This document shows, in pieces, positions 8,370 through 18,261 of a DNA stretch of 64,000 bases (position 1 is its first letter; the number at the start of each line of letters is the position of its first letter). Origin of the DNA: Billgrantia ethanolica (lineage in GTDB: Bacteria > Pseudomonadota > Gammaproteobacteria > Pseudomonadales > Halomonadaceae); the NCBI RefSeq assembly GCF_021404305.1, contig NZ_JABFTX010000001.1, positions 1,426,001 through 1,490,000 on the forward strand, written 5' to 3'. The notes under the pieces are model-generated. The model worked only from the letters and a program-made list of their open reading frames with translations. It was not told the origin of the DNA and did not search any database. The position numbers and the translations under genes were made by a program.

Positions 8370-8834
8370 TCAGTAATCTTCCAGTCGTTGCATGTCGCGG
8401 ACGATGCGCCGCACCTCGGCTTCATGCCCCGAGGCCAGGGCCTCGAAGAAGCCTCTCTCGTCACCGCCACCGGCCAGCTCGGCACGATGGGCGTAGAGAT
8501 CCTGCAGCGTGCGGTGCGCAGTCAGCGCCGTGGCCAACACGTCCTGCACACTCTTACCATCGACGCCTTCCGGCAAACGTTCAAGTACCGGTGCATGAGG
8601 AAAGTCGTTGGGATCGTCGAACCAGGCTTCCAGCACGCTGCGGTGATCGCTGCCGTCATCGAGGTAGCCCAGCAGATCGCCTTGCAGCTTACGCTCGCGC
8701 TGGGCCAGGTACTCGAGCGCCATCCTGACCCGCTCCTCCTCCCCTGCGGCGACCAGGCGAGCGTATTGATCGGCCAGACGGGCATGGTAATCCGCCGCCC
8801 AATCGACCAGTTCCTTGACTTGATGAAAGCGCAT
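8370..8834 (-). CDS. Unknown helical protein, possibly ferritin-like four-helix bundle
   Basis: This 154-aa protein is predicted all-helical and highly charged. Its regularly spaced Glu/His pairs (HQVKELVDWAADYHARLADQ near the N-terminus, and later D-x-x-H-R) resemble ferritin-like or DUF2383-type bundles. I cannot assign metal ligands confidently. The reading frame could start with GTG at 8858, but ATG 8834 follows GGAGGAGAGG at ideal spacing, so it is chosen. It is the first gene of a two-gene operon. An Anr/FNR-type box and -10 element lie upstream, suggesting expression under low oxygen. Confidence 0.6.
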   Translation of the reverse strand: MRFHQVKELVDWAADYHARLADQYARLVAAGEEERVRMALEYLAQRERKLQGDLLGYLDDGSDHRSVLEAWFDDPNDFPHAPVLERLPEGVDGKSVQDVLATALTAHRTLQDLYAHRAELAGGGDERGFFEALASGHEAEVRRIVRDMQRLEDY

Positions 8835-8886
8835 ACCCCTCTCCTCCAGGCTGGACACCGGCTTCGCTGACCGGCGCTTTTACTTC

Positions 8887-8927
8887 ATCCTAGCCAAAGC
8901 CTGGTGACAACGCTTGACGTACATCAA
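8887..8927 (-). promoter_or_regulatory. Anr/FNR-type box and -10 element (class II promoter geometry)
   Basis: TTGACGTACATCAA (8914-8927) matches the FNR/Anr consensus TTGAT-N4-ATCAA at 9 of 10 positions. On the minus strand TAGGAT (8892-8887) is a plausible -10. A start site near 8879 would place the box centre at about -41.5, the standard activating position for this regulator family. Confidence 0.6.
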
Positions 8928-8967
8928 CGGAAAGCGATATGAGTATGCGGCCGCCGGGCAACGGCGG

Positions 8968-9432
8968 CTACCACTCCTGGCTGGTCTCGCGCAGCGACTG
9001 GATCTCGCGCTTGGCTTCCTCGAGGCATGCCCGGAGCTCATCGCCCAAGGCCGCACTGCCGCCCACCGCGATCATGCCCGCAGCGCTCGGCCTGCCCCGC
9101 CGGGCGACACCGGCACTATCGTGCAGCGCCTCGATGCGCTGCAGCAGCCAGGCCAGCCAGCTGTCGGGGCGGGCCGCCAACTCGCGCAGCCGGTGCAGCT
9201 CGGCAATACCCAGCCCCTCGCCACCGAGCAGCTCGTGCCAGTCGTGTCGCGGCAGGCGGGCGTGCTCGGTGACCTCGCGCAGCAGCGACTCCAGCGCCAG
9301 CTCGGCCAGAGCCAGCGCGGCCTCTTCGCTCGCCATGCGCCTGGCCTCGGCGTGCTCGTCGTTACCGGGGTCGGTGTCGAGCAGCAGCTCGGCCTGATAC
9401 AGCAGCTGATTGGTACGGCTACGCGGGGTCAC
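8968..9432 (-). CDS. DUF6586-type protein encoded next to topA
   Basis: This 154-aa protein of unknown function is helical and Leu/Ala/Glu-rich, with no signal peptide or membrane segment. Similar small proteins sit beside topA in pseudomonads (recalled, not searched). The start is chosen as GTG 9432, which overlaps the topA stop as GTGA and has GGAGGA about 10 bp upstream. A longer frame from 9456 would overlap topA by 28 bp. The overlap indicates translational coupling to topA. Confidence 0.7.
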   Translation of the reverse strand: MTPRSRTNQLLYQAELLLDTDPGNDEHAEARRMASEEAALALAELALESLLREVTEHARLPRHDWHELLGGEGLGIAELHRLRELAARPDSWLAWLLQRIEALHDSAGVARRGRPSAAGMIAVGGSAALGDELRACLEEAKREIQSLRETSQEW

Positions 9433-12056
9433 TTGCGCTTGTCCTCCACCTGCCATTTGCCATTGTCGAAGAGCGCCCGCCAGCCGGTCGCCTTGCCGTC
9501 CTCCTCGGTCATGACGAACTGCTCCTTGCTCTTGCGCGAGTAGCGGATCTGCGCCGGGCGACCATCCGGGTCCTCGGCAGGCGCGTCGAGCAGGTAGCGG
9601 TATTTCTCGGGCAGCTCCTTGGCATGCGCCTTGAGTTCACGCACCAAGGGCGGGCGCGTTTCGCGATTGCGCGGGAATTTGCTCGCCGCCAGGAACAGAC
9701 CGCTGGCGCCGTCGCGCAGCACGTAGTGGTCGTCGACCTTCTCGCAGGCCAGCTCCGGCATGGGAATGGGGTCCATCTTGGGCGGCGCCACCTCGCCGCT
9801 GCGCAGCAGCTTGCGGGTGTTCTTGCACGCCTCGTTGGTGCAGCCGAAGTACTTGCCGAAACGCCCGGACTTGAGCTGCATCTCGCTGCCGCACTTGTCG
9901 CACTCGATGGTGGGCCCTTCATAGCCCTTGATGCGGAACTTGCCGTGCTCGATCTCATGGCCGTCGCAGTCGGGGCTGTTGCCGCAGATATGCAGCTTGC
10001 GCTTCTCGTCGATCAGGTAGCTGTCCATCGCCGTGCCGCACTTGGGGCAGCGATGCTTGGCACGCAGCGCCTGGGTCTCGGCTTCTTCATCGGCATCGGC
10101 GGGCACCGCCTCGTCGCCGGGCAGCAAGTCGATGGTGGTCTTGCAGCGCTCCTTGGGCGGCAGGTTGTAGCCGGAGCAACCCAGGAACACCCCGGTGGAG
10201 GCCGTGCGGATCTGCATCTTGCGCCCGCAAGTGGGGCAATCGATATCGGTGGGCACCGGCTGGTTGGGCCGCATGCCCGCCTCGCTCTCGGCGGCCTCGA
10301 GCTCCTCGCGGAACTCGGCATAGAAGGCATCGAGCAGTTCGCGCCAGTTGCGCTCGCCCTCGGCCACCTCGTCGAGGCTGTCCTCCATGCGCGCGGTGAA
10401 GGAGTAATCCATCAGGTCGGGGAAGGACTCCTTCAAGCGCTCGGTGACGATGTCGCCCAGCTTCTCGGCATAGAAGCGCCGGCTCTCCAGCTTGACGTAG
10501 CCGCGATCCTGGATCGTCGAGATGATCGAGGCATAGGTCGAGGGACGCCCGATGCCGCGCTTCTCCAGCTCCTTGACCAGGCTGGCCTCGGTATAGCGGG
10601 CCGGCGGCTTGGTGAAGTGCTGCTGCGGGTCGAGTGCCTCGAGCCGCATGGGCGTACCCTCGGCCAGGTCCGGCAGGGCCTGATCCTCGTTCTTGCCCGC
10701 CGGCTTCATCACCCGGGTGTAGCCGTCGAACTTGAGCACCCGGCCCTTGGCCTTGAGCTCGTAGCCATCCGCCTCGACCGTCAGCGTACTGGAGAGGTAC
10801 TCGGCCGGGGTCATCTGACAGGCCACGAACTGACGCCAGATCAGTTCATAGAGCCGCTCGGCGTCGCGCTCCATACCGGCCAGATCGCCGGCCTTGCGAT
10901 TGACGTCGGAGGGGCGAATCGCCTCGTGAGCCTCCTGCGCCCCCTCCTTGCTCGAGTAGCGGTTGGGCGACTCCGGCAGGTAGCGCTTACCGTACTCCTG
11001 CTCGATATGCTCACGGGCCATGGCCACCGCATCCTGCGAAAGGTTGGTGGAGTCGGTCCGCATGTAGGTGATGTAGCCCGCCTCGTAGAGGCGCTGGGCC
11101 AGGGTCATGGTCTTCTTCACCGAGAAACCGAGGCGGCCGCTGGCGGCCTGCTGCAGGGTCGAAGTGATGAAGGGAGCACCGGGTTTGGATCGCGTCGGCT
11201 TGTCTTCGCGAGCGGTGATGGCAAGCGACGCCTTGCGCAGCGCCTCGATGCGCTCGAGGGTCTCGGCCTCGGTGGTGGGCCGGAACGTCTTGCCGTCCTG
11301 GCGCACCAGCTCGAAGCGCACCGGCTCACCCTCGCTGGAGACGAGGTCGGCATGAACGTCCCAGAACTCCTCGGGTACGAAGGCGCGGATCTCGCGCTCG
11401 CGCTCGACGATCAGCCGCACCGCCACCGACTGCACGCGACCGGCGGAAAGGCCGCGGGCAATCTTGGCCCACAGCAGCGGCGACAGCATGAAGCCCACCA
11501 CGCGGTCGAGGAAACGACGTGCCTGCTGCGCTTCGACGCGGGGCAGGTTGAGCGTGCCGGGCTCCTTGAACGCCTCCTTGATGGCATTCTTGGTGATCTC
11601 GTTGAACACCACGCGACGATAGCGCTCGTCGTCACCGCCGATGGTCTCCTTGAGGTGCCAGGCGATCGCCTCTCCTTCACGGTCAAGATCGGTGGCGAGG
11701 TAGACGGCGTCGGCCTTCTCGGCCAGCTTCTGCAGCTCGGCCACCACCTTTTCCTTGCCGGGCAGAATCTCGTAGTGGGCCTTCCAGCCATGCTCCGGAT
11801 CGATCCCCATGCGCCGGATGAGCTGTTCCTTGGCCTTGTGCTTCTTGTACTCGGCTTTCTCCTCGGGCGACATCTTGCGCGTCGCCGCCGCCTGGCGCGC
11901 CCGCTCCTTGGGGTCGGTGGCCGTCTTGCCCGAGCCGCTGGTCGGCAGGTCGCGGATATGGCCCACGCTCGACTTCACGATGAATTCGCTGCCGAGATAT
12001 TTATTGATCGTCTTGGCCTTGGCCGGCGACTCGACGATGACCAATGACTTGCCCAT
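9429..12056 (-). CDS. topA: DNA topoisomerase I (type IA)
   Basis: The 875-aa enzyme relaxes negative supercoils through a 5'-phosphotyrosine intermediate. It has an N-terminal Toprim domain (DLDRE near 123-127), the catalytic Tyr in YMRTDST (Tyr331) and C-terminal zinc-ribbon repeats. Three Cys clusters are visible: [16 protein letters not shown] and CDKCGSEM, each with later Cys pairs. A charged insertion lies after the first Toprim strands (about residues 40-85). The frame opens at 12068, but ATG 12056 ([11 protein letters not shown]) follows TGGAG and matches the conserved N-terminus. The next gene overlaps the stop codon. Confidence 0.97.
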   Translation of the reverse strand: MGKSLVIVESPAKAKTINKYLGSEFIVKSSVGHIRDLPTSGSGKTATDPKERARQAAATRKMSPEEKAEYKKHKAKEQLIRRMGIDPEHGWKAHYEILPGKEKVVAELQKLAEKADAVYLATDLDREGEAIAWHLKETIGGDDERYRRVVFNEITKNAIKEAFKEPGTLNLPRVEAQQARRFLDRVVGFMLSPLLWAKIARGLSAGRVQSVAVRLIVEREREIRAFVPEEFWDVHADLVSSEGEPVRFELVRQDGKTFRPTTEAETLERIEALRKASLAITAREDKPTRSKPGAPFITSTLQQAASGRLGFSVKKTMTLAQRLYEAGYITYMRTDSTNLSQDAVAMAREHIEQEYGKRYLPESPNRYSSKEGAQEAHEAIRPSDVNRKAGDLAGMERDAERLYELIWRQFVACQMTPAEYLSSTLTVEADGYELKAKGRVLKFDGYTRVMKPAGKNEDQALPDLAEGTPMRLEALDPQQHFTKPPARYTEASLVKELEKRGIGRPSTYASIISTIQDRGYVKLESRRFYAEKLGDIVTERLKESFPDLMDYSFTARMEDSLDEVAEGERNWRELLDAFYAEFREELEAAESEAGMRPNQPVPTDIDCPTCGRKMQIRTASTGVFLGCSGYNLPPKERCKTTIDLLPGDEAVPADADEEAETQALRAKHRCPKCGTAMDSYLIDEKRKLHICGNSPDCDGHEIEHGKFRIKGYEGPTIECDKCGSEMQLKSGRFGKYFGCTNEACKNTRKLLRSGEVAPPKMDPIPMPELACEKVDDHYVLRDGASGLFLAASKFPRNRETRPPLVRELKAHAKELPEKYRYLLDAPAEDPDGRPAQIRYSRKSKEQFVMTEEDGKATGWRALFDNGKWQVEDKRK

Positions 12057-12259
12057 AGTGCTCCACATTCTGCAAGGCGGGACCTTTCCCCGCCTGACGG
12101 TTTCGGCCCGCCTGTCCTCGGCGGACGCTCCGTGCGGGGTGAAAAATCCGCCTACCCTACCCCAGCAACCCGTTTCGCGCCAGTTGCTTCCGCATGGCGG
12201 CAGTAAAGCAGCAATCTCGACACAGCATCAAGAGAACATCAAGAGAAGGTAAAACAGCA

Positions 12260-12287
12260 GCGCCTCTGCCGCTAACGGCAGAGGCGC
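12260..12287. terminator. Hairpin terminator after the DUF3141 gene
   Basis: A 12-bp perfect stem (GCGCCTCTGCCG/CGGCAGAGGCGC, loop CTAA) is followed on the minus strand by TGCTGTTTTACC. It lies just downstream of the stop codon at 12315. Confidence 0.65.
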
Positions 12288-12314
12288 CGGGAGACCACGC
12301 TCGAGCGTTGCGCA

Positions 12315-14783
12315 TCAGCGCTTGCGAGGCTTGCGCGGTGCCCTCTTGGCGACGGGCTTCTCATCGCCGGCGTCGCCACTTTCCTTGGACACGGTGGCCT
12401 TGGGCACGGCGGCCTTCTTGCTGCGGCTGGCTGGCTTGGCCGGCCCCGCTTTCGCCGGGTTCGGGTCGACCTTGGTCTCGGCATCCTCCAGCATCTTCTT
12501 CACTTCATCCCTGGCGGCGACCTCGGCCGTGGCTTCCGCCGCCACCTCGTCGTGCAGGGCGACGAGAGCCTGCCGGCTGGCTGCCGGCTCGACCCGCTCC
12601 AGCGCCTCGCCGAAGAGTTCCCGAATATGCTCGTAGCGCTTGCGAACATGCTCGGAAAGCTCGCCGCTGGCCGCCAGCACATGCTCGATGTGCTCGAGGG
12701 AGCTGCGAATCGCCTCTGGCCGCTCCCCTGCCAGCAGCTCGGGAATCGCTGCCAGCGCCGCCTCGCGGTCGAGCTTGAGGATGAAGAACTGCTCACGCAC
12801 CAGGTGCTTGAAGTCCGACAGACTGCTGCCCGGCTCCAGCTCGGCGCGCGACGCCCGCAGGCGCTTGAAGTTGCGCTCGTCGGTGGTGGGCGCTCCGCCC
12901 AGCACGTGAATCACCGAACGCATCATCGCCTCGTGGATACCGCCTTCCGCAACGCGCTGGCGCAGCTCGTCCTGGCGCCGCTCGATGAAGCGCCGATGCT
13001 CCGGCTCGCTGCCGGGCTGCCTGCGGTGCACGTGGGCATCGCCACCCAAGCCCACCATCGCCTGCAGCAGCGGCTGGCCGTACACGGTCAAGAAAGTGTG
13101 TTCGATACTCTGGTCGCGAATCTCCCGCCACGTATCGAGTGCCCGGGAAATCTGGCCGGAGCAGGCCTTCTCCAGTGAGCGCAGCACGTTACTGTCATCG
13201 ACCGGATGCCGGTCGCGACGCACCCAGTCGGCCAGCACCGGCAGAGGCACCGACAGCGGGTTGCGATCCGACAGCAGCTTGTAGCCCAGACGGATCGGGT
13301 GCATACGCCGCATGAGACGGGCCGCTTCGGGTGTGATGGTCGCCCGGATCCAGGGCTGCACGAACAAGCGGTAGAGTCCCAGGTTGATTTCCGAGACGCG
13401 TGCCACGGTAGCGAAGCGGGTGTCGTCATCGACGCGGTGATGCAGCACGTCCCGGTCGAGCCCCTCGATGGAGCGCGCCTTGAACTCGAGCAGGTAGTCG
13501 CGCTCGATCAGTTCGGCATCGTCGCGCTCCTTGGCGCTGGTGACCGTGGTCTCGTAGAGCCCCGGTGGCAGCACGTCGATGTAGTCGATGTTGGCGGTGA
13601 ACTCGGCGTGCTCCTTGCGCGACACGCTGCCCGACACGAAGATGCCCAGGTGTCCGGTGCTGTCGTGCACGCAGTAGACGATGGTCTGCCCGCTGGCGAT
13701 GATGTCGTCGACCCCGCCATACAGGTCGCGCACCCAGCCCAGCGCCTGGGGCGGCGGCGTGATGTCGTCGCCCTGGGAGCAGAACACCACCACCGGCGAG
13801 CGCACGTTGCGCAGGTCGATGCGGCGGCCGTCGGAGGTCACCAGTTGGGCGGTGGAGAGGCGGTTGCCGACGAACAGGTTGTCGACGATGTACTGGATCT
13901 CCTCGCCTCCCAGCACCACGTGACCGCCCCACCAGCGCTCGAAATTGAGATAGCGCTCGGCCTCGGTATCGACGTTGGCGTACAGGCGATACTGCTTGTC
14001 CCACCAGGTATTGGCCGGATTGAGGCGTTCGAAGTTCTGCACCAGCAGGGCGCCGTCGAACAGGCCATCTCCCAGGTCGCTGGCCAGGGTGGTCATCCAG
14101 CTGCCGCCGGTCATGCCGCCGGTATAGCGCATCGGCGCCTTGCCCCGCTCGCCGGCCCAATAGGAGAGCGGCGCACCGGCGATGAGGATGGGACCGAAGA
14201 CGTCCGGCTCGAGCGAGGCCGCCATCATGATCTGCCAGCCTGCCTGACAGTTGCCCACCACCATCGGCTTCTCGCAGGAGTCGGGATGGTGTTCGATCAC
14301 GCAGCGCAGAAAGGCGATCTCCGCCTCGACCACGTCCTCAACGGTCTGACCGGGCTCCGGGTAAGGCAGAAAGCCGATGAAATAGCAGGGATGACCGGCA
14401 CGCAGGGCGACACCGATCTCGCTGTCGGGCTTGAAGCCGCCGATGCCGGGCCCGTGTCCGGCACGCGGGTCCACCACCACGAAGGGACGGGACTTGGGAT
14501 CGACCTCGATCCCGGCCGGCGGCAGGATCCGCATCAGCTCGTAATTCACCGGTCGCGGCAGAGTGCGACCGTCCATCACCACCTCGGCATCGAAGCCGAG
14601 TACGTTGGGTTTGGTCTTCTCGATGTGTTCGAGATACTGGTTGCCACGCTCGCGCATCACGTCCATGTACAGCACACTGCGCTCGACGGCATCACGCCAG
14701 TAGTCGAAAACGGCACGGCCAAAACCGAATGGGTCGAGCAGGCTGAACGCCTCTGCGGGCGGTGTCGGCATCAGTGAGTTCAT
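12315..14783 (-). CDS. DUF3141 family PHA-synthase-like alpha/beta hydrolase with basic tail
   Basis: The 822-aa cytoplasmic protein carries a PhaC-like alpha/beta hydrolase core. The nucleophile elbow is GNCQAG, a Cys-type box as in polyhydroxyalkanoate synthases (G-x-C-x-G), with a candidate Asp in GDDITPP and His in DSTGHLG. The family is usually called DUF3141 and its reaction is not settled. After a helical middle region, the last 60 residues are a low-complexity Lys/Ala/Pro tail ending in RAPRKPRKR. It resembles the histone-like tails of AlgP or PHA-granule/nucleoid linkers. Upstream lies a TATACT box followed by a TGC-rich dyad resembling a PhaR operator, which supports a link to PHA metabolism (inference). 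Confidence 0.8.
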   Translation of the reverse strand: MNSLMPTPPAEAFSLLDPFGFGRAVFDYWRDAVERSVLYMDVMRERGNQYLEHIEKTKPNVLGFDAEVVMDGRTLPRPVNYELMRILPPAGIEVDPKSRPFVVVDPRAGHGPGIGGFKPDSEIGVALRAGHPCYFIGFLPYPEPGQTVEDVVEAEIAFLRCVIEHHPDSCEKPMVVGNCQAGWQIMMAASLEPDVFGPILIAGAPLSYWAGERGKAPMRYTGGMTGGSWMTTLASDLGDGLFDGALLVQNFERLNPANTWWDKQYRLYANVDTEAERYLNFERWWGGHVVLGGEEIQYIVDNLFVGNRLSTAQLVTSDGRRIDLRNVRSPVVVFCSQGDDITPPPQALGWVRDLYGGVDDIIASGQTIVYCVHDSTGHLGIFVSGSVSRKEHAEFTANIDYIDVLPPGLYETTVTSAKERDDAELIERDYLLEFKARSIEGLDRDVLHHRVDDDTRFATVARVSEINLGLYRLFVQPWIRATITPEAARLMRRMHPIRLGYKLLSDRNPLSVPLPVLADWVRRDRHPVDDSNVLRSLEKACSGQISRALDTWREIRDQSIEHTFLTVYGQPLLQAMVGLGGDAHVHRRQPGSEPEHRRFIERRQDELRQRVAEGGIHEAMMRSVIHVLGGAPTTDERNFKRLRASRAELEPGSSLSDFKHLVREQFFILKLDREAALAAIPELLAGERPEAIRSSLEHIEHVLAASGELSEHVRKRYEHIRELFGEALERVEPAASRQALVALHDEVAAEATAEVAARDEVKKMLEDAETKVDPNPAKAGPAKPASRSKKAAVPKATVSKESGDAGDEKPVAKRAPRKPRKR

Positions 14784-14834
14784 GTTCGGCTCCAGTTATC
14801 CCGACGCTCGTCAGGGGCGTCAGGAGGAGAAAAT

Positions 14835-14856
14835 TTGCTGCACTGCAACAAGTATA
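14835..14856 (-). promoter_or_regulatory. -10 box plus TGC-rich dyad (candidate PhaR-type operator)
   Basis: On the minus strand TATACT (14856-14851) is followed at once by TTGCAGTGCAGCAA (14848-14835). This is close to the CTGC-N3-GCAG pattern described for PhaR repressors of PHA genes. The dyad would overlap the transcription start of the DUF3141 gene. Confidence 0.4.
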
Positions 14857-14920
14857 GTACTCCCTGCGCCGGGTCGACGCAGCCGTTTTGTCGATTTTTT
14901 GTGACCGCCGCGTGGCTGCC

Positions 14921-15862
14921 TCACCCCATGTCGCCATTGCCGGACACGACTTCGCCATGCCATTCGGCCAGCGCCCGGCGCTCGCGACGCCTGGCCTCGG
15001 CCGCATCGCGCCCCCACACCAGCAGGCGCACCCAGGCATCGTCCGCGACCGCTGCCGGCCGATCGAGCCTGACCCCCGGCCCACCGCAAAGAAGCCCCTT
15101 GCCCAGCGGAAGCTGGCGCAAGCTGGCATGCCCCGGCCGCCCCGGACCGTGCCCCATGTGGCCGACCCTGGGCCGCCGCAGCCGCTCACCTCGTACCAGA
15201 CGAATCTGTTCGACGGCCAGGTCGAGCCCGCTCAACACCTCGGCCAGACCTTCATGGCCCGTCAGGCCGGGGCGCATGTCGACGAAGCCCAGACGGTTGT
15301 TGGCCAGGGTGAAGCTCAGCGTCGCCAGGCCAACCAGGCCCAGGACGCGGGCGCCCAGCACGGCCAGCTGTCCCAGATAGGCGCGCTGCTCCGGCGTCAG
15401 CCGCTCGCTCGGCGCCACGGCAAAGTCGTCGGCCATCCGCTCGTGCTCGACCAAGGCCAGCGCCTGGCCCCGATTGTCGGCCAGCACCGGCAGATGCACG
15501 CACGGCGCAGAGGGCACCGGCTCGGCCAGCGGCAGGCCCGCATCCCGCATCAGATGCCGGGCGGCATCGCCGTCGCACATGGTATCGAGCAGGCTCGTGC
15601 TTGACCCGACGAACGCCAACCCCGCGCTGGCACAGGCCCGTGCCAGGCTGCGCTGCTGCGTGGCCGTCGCCTCGCCCGGGTGCAGAGCGTCGCAGCCCAG
15701 CTCACGCGCGCGTGCGATCAGCGCATCGTCAGCCAGACAGCCGCCGGCATGCCAGGCCAGGTCGAGTTCGCTGCAGGCCTGGCCTGCACGCAAGGCACCA
15801 AGCCCGCTGCCGGCCACCAGCAGGCGCTGCCAGCGCAATGGGTCGAATCGAAGGCTTTGCAT
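14921..15862 (-). CDS. Biotin-carboxylase-like protein lacking catalytic residues (pseudoenzyme)
   Basis: The 313-aa protein aligns by eye with pieces of biotin carboxylase. ALHPGEA corresponds to the AIHPGYG region, AFVGSS to VFIGPR, and PVLADNRGQALALVEHER to the [18 protein letters not shown] region. FVDMRPGLTGHEGLAEVLSG corresponds to [20 protein letters not shown]. The glycine-rich ATP loop (GGGGRGM) is absent, RDCS is replaced, and the Asn/Arg of EMNTR are lost. It is about 130 residues shorter than the true AccC encoded at 41621-42961. Start ATG 15862 has only weak GGGAA. It is divergent from a LysR gene, which may control it. Function is unknown. Confidence 0.6.
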   Translation of the reverse strand: MQSLRFDPLRWQRLLVAGSGLGALRAGQACSELDLAWHAGGCLADDALIARARELGCDALHPGEATATQQRSLARACASAGLAFVGSSTSLLDTMCDGDAARHLMRDAGLPLAEPVPSAPCVHLPVLADNRGQALALVEHERMADDFAVAPSERLTPEQRAYLGQLAVLGARVLGLVGLATLSFTLANNRLGFVDMRPGLTGHEGLAEVLSGLDLAVEQIRLVRGERLRRPRVGHMGHGPGRPGHASLRQLPLGKGLLCGGPGVRLDRPAAVADDAWVRLLVWGRDAAEARRRERRALAEWHGEVVSGNGDMG

Positions 15863-15978
15863 GGGTTCCCACTCTATGACTCTGTGACGAGGCCGTCGGC
15901 ATGACCCGCTTCACCGGCAGTGTTAGCATGACAAGGGTTCTTCACCGGGCTCCCTGTGCCCTTCCAGCGGATCGATCG

Positions 15979-16968
15979 ATGACAACCCCAAGGCTGCTGA
16001 ACCGCCTGACCTTTCGCCAGTTGCAGGTCTTCCAGGCCGTGCATCGACAGCAATCCTACTCACGCGCCGCCGAACAGCTGGGCCTGACCCAGCCGGCGGT
16101 CAGCGCACAGGTCCGTCAGCTCGAGCAGGCCCTCGGCCAGCCCCTGTTCAAGTACACCGGCAAGACCCTGCACGTACTGCCGGCGGCCGATGCCCTGGCC
16201 GCCTCGACCCAGGCCATCTTCGGCCAGGTCTCGCGGCTGCAGATGACGCTGTCCGACCTGGACGGCACGATTTCCGGGGAGCTCAATCTGGCGGCCGTCT
16301 CCACGGCGCAGTACGTGGTACCGCACCTGATCGCCCGCTTTCGCGCGCATTATCCCAACGTTCAGGTACGCCTGCGGGTATGCAACCGCAGCCAGGCCCT
16401 GGAAAGGCTGGCCGCACGCAGCGACGATCTGGTGATCATGGCGATGGTGCCCGAAGAGGACGACAACCTGGTCTTCATGCCGTTTCTGGAGAACGAGCTG
16501 ATCCCCATCGTCTGGCCCGGCCATCCGCTGCTCGAGGCGCCCTCGCCCACCCTGGAAGACCTGGCCCGTCATTATCTATTGATGCGTGAGTCGGGCTCCG
16601 GCGTACGCACCGCCTTCGAGCAGCTCGCCGCCGAGCAGGACGTGACCCTGCAGCATACCATGGAGCTGGGCACCAACGAGGCGATCAAGCAGGGGGTGAT
16701 GGCTCACCTGGGCGTCACCGTGCTGCCGCGGCTGGCGGTTCGTCTCGAGATCGGCGCCGGGCTGCTGGCGGAGCTGCCGCTGCCGGGTTTCCCCCTGCGC
16801 CGCTCCTGGTGCACGGTCTACCCCCGCGACCGCTTCCCCACACCGGTCACCGAACTGTTTCTGCGTTTCGTGCGCGAGCGTCTCGGTGAAATCGAAGCAC
16901 ACTTCAAAGCGCCGCCCCGGCCGATCCCCGACCATGGCGTCGTCTGCCTGCCGCTTACATCAGGTTGA
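15979..16968 (+). CDS. LysR-family transcriptional regulator, CbbR-like
   Basis: The 329-aa protein has an N-terminal winged helix-turn-helix (residues 8-67, with the conserved SRAAEQLGLTQPAVSAQVRQ segment) and a periplasmic-binding-protein-like effector domain (about 95-300). The effector-domain wording (STAQYVVPHLIARF, then DLVIMAMVPEE) is closest to CbbR/CfxR-type regulators, although no RuBisCO genes are present in the window. The frame extends to 15901, but ATG 15979 gives the standard LysR N-terminus. It is divergently arranged with the pseudo-biotin-carboxylase gene across about 116 bp, the usual geometry for a LysR protein and its target. Confidence 0.85.
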   Translation: MTTPRLLNRLTFRQLQVFQAVHRQQSYSRAAEQLGLTQPAVSAQVRQLEQALGQPLFKYTGKTLHVLPAADALAASTQAIFGQVSRLQMTLSDLDGTISGELNLAAVSTAQYVVPHLIARFRAHYPNVQVRLRVCNRSQALERLAARSDDLVIMAMVPEEDDNLVFMPFLENELIPIVWPGHPLLEAPSPTLEDLARHYLLMRESGSGVRTAFEQLAAEQDVTLQHTMELGTNEAIKQGVMAHLGVTVLPRLAVRLEIGAGLLAELPLPGFPLRRSWCTVYPRDRFPTPVTELFLRFVRERLGEIEAHFKAPPRPIPDHGVVCLPLTSG

Positions 16969-17143
16969 GCGTCACGCCTGCGTCGCCCTGCTCCGCTGTG
17001 CCAGTCAGGCGCAATATGGTAGATTACGGGCCTGCGACCAACGTATCAATTGCCGTGCCTTTGGCCAGGTCCGCCCGCGATGATGGCGTACCGATCGACT
17101 CTGGCATGGCCGTGGCAGCCGCCTAGTGGAGAGGCTCACACCT

Positions 17144-18199
17144 ATGAGCGACAACACCTCGAAACGCGTGCCTAGCGGCGCGAAGTTCCGCACCGAGCAC
17201 GGCTTCGCCGCCATCAAGGACGGTATCAAGCTGCAGCGCAGCCAGACCGACGAGCAACCGGAACCGGGACGCAAGCCGAAGTGGCTACGCGCCCAGATGC
17301 CCGGCGGCGGGCGTTTCGAGGCAGTGAAGCGCAACGTCAAGGAGCATCGCCTGAGCACCGTGTGCGCCGAGTCTCACTGCCCCAACATGGGCGAGTGCTG
17401 GAGCAACGGTACGGCCACCATCATGCTGATGGGGTCGGTGTGTACCCGCGCCTGCCGCTTCTGTGCCGTGGATACCGGCAACCCACGCGGCTGGCTGGAC
17501 AGCGAGGAACCCGCCAACACCGCCAAATCGGTGGAGCTGATGGGCCTGCGCTACGTGGTGCTCACCTCGGTGGACCGTGACGACCTGGCCGATGGCGGCG
17601 CCTCTCACTACGCCGCCTGCATCCGGGCGATCAAGGCCAACACGCCGGCGGTGGTGGTCGAGGCGCTCACCCCCGACTTCGACGGCGACCCGGCTGCCAT
17701 CGAGCAGGTGGTCGACTCCGGCCTGGAAGTGTTCGCCCAGAACGTCGAGACGGTGGAGCGCCTCACCCACTACGTGCGCGACCCGCGTGCCGGCTACCGC
17801 AAGACCCTCGACGTGCTGGCCCACGCCAAGCGCTACCGCCCCGACGTGCTGACCAAGACCAGCCTGATGCTGGGGCTCGGCGAAACCGACGAAGAGATCC
17901 TCCAGACCTTCGACGACCTGCGCGCCATCGATGTCGACATCGTCACCCTGGGGCAGTACCTGCGCCCGACGCGCAACCACCTGCCGGTGGAGCGCTGGGT
18001 CACGCCGGACGAGTTCGAGCGCTATCGCCGCCTGGGTCTGGAAAAGGGCTTCATGGAAGTGGCCTCCGGCCCGCTGGTACGCTCCAGCTACCGCGCCGAC
18101 CGGGTGTTCGAGAAGAACAATCTGGGCCTGGCCGCCCCCGCCGAGGTGCCGGGCCAGGAGCCCGACCCCAACCGCATTCAGGCGATCAACGTCGGCTGA
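17144..18199 (+). CDS. lipA: Lipoyl synthase
   Basis: The 351-aa radical SAM enzyme inserts two sulfurs into octanoyl groups on lipoyl domains. It contains the auxiliary cluster [12 protein letters not shown] and the radical SAM motif CTRACRFC, both complete, with the conserved AVDTGNP following. ATG 17144 is preferred because GGAGAGG lies upstream; an in-frame GTG at 17126 would place that sequence inside the protein. It converges on lipB-ybeD, as in many gammaproteobacteria. Confidence 0.97.
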   Translation: MSDNTSKRVPSGAKFRTEHGFAAIKDGIKLQRSQTDEQPEPGRKPKWLRAQMPGGGRFEAVKRNVKEHRLSTVCAESHCPNMGECWSNGTATIMLMGSVCTRACRFCAVDTGNPRGWLDSEEPANTAKSVELMGLRYVVLTSVDRDDLADGGASHYAACIRAIKANTPAVVVEALTPDFDGDPAAIEQVVDSGLEVFAQNVETVERLTHYVRDPRAGYRKTLDVLAHAKRYRPDVLTKTSLMLGLGETDEEILQTFDDLRAIDVDIVTLGQYLRPTRNHLPVERWVTPDEFERYRRLGLEKGFMEVASGPLVRSSYRADRVFEKNNLGLAAPAEVPGQEPDPNRIQAINVG

Positions 18200-18261
18200 C
18201 GGCGCCCTCTGCCCAAGTCGACGACGGGAAAGAGGGTGGTAAAACGAATCCGCAGGCGGCC

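Noticed and set aside
9624..12047. 807-codon open frame antisense to topA
   Set aside because: It mirrors topA in a GC-rich genome, has no ribosome site and no recognisable domain; the topA frame contains all expected motifs.
14921..15862. Functional biotin carboxylase
   Set aside because: ATP loop and catalytic residues are absent, unlike AccC in the same window.
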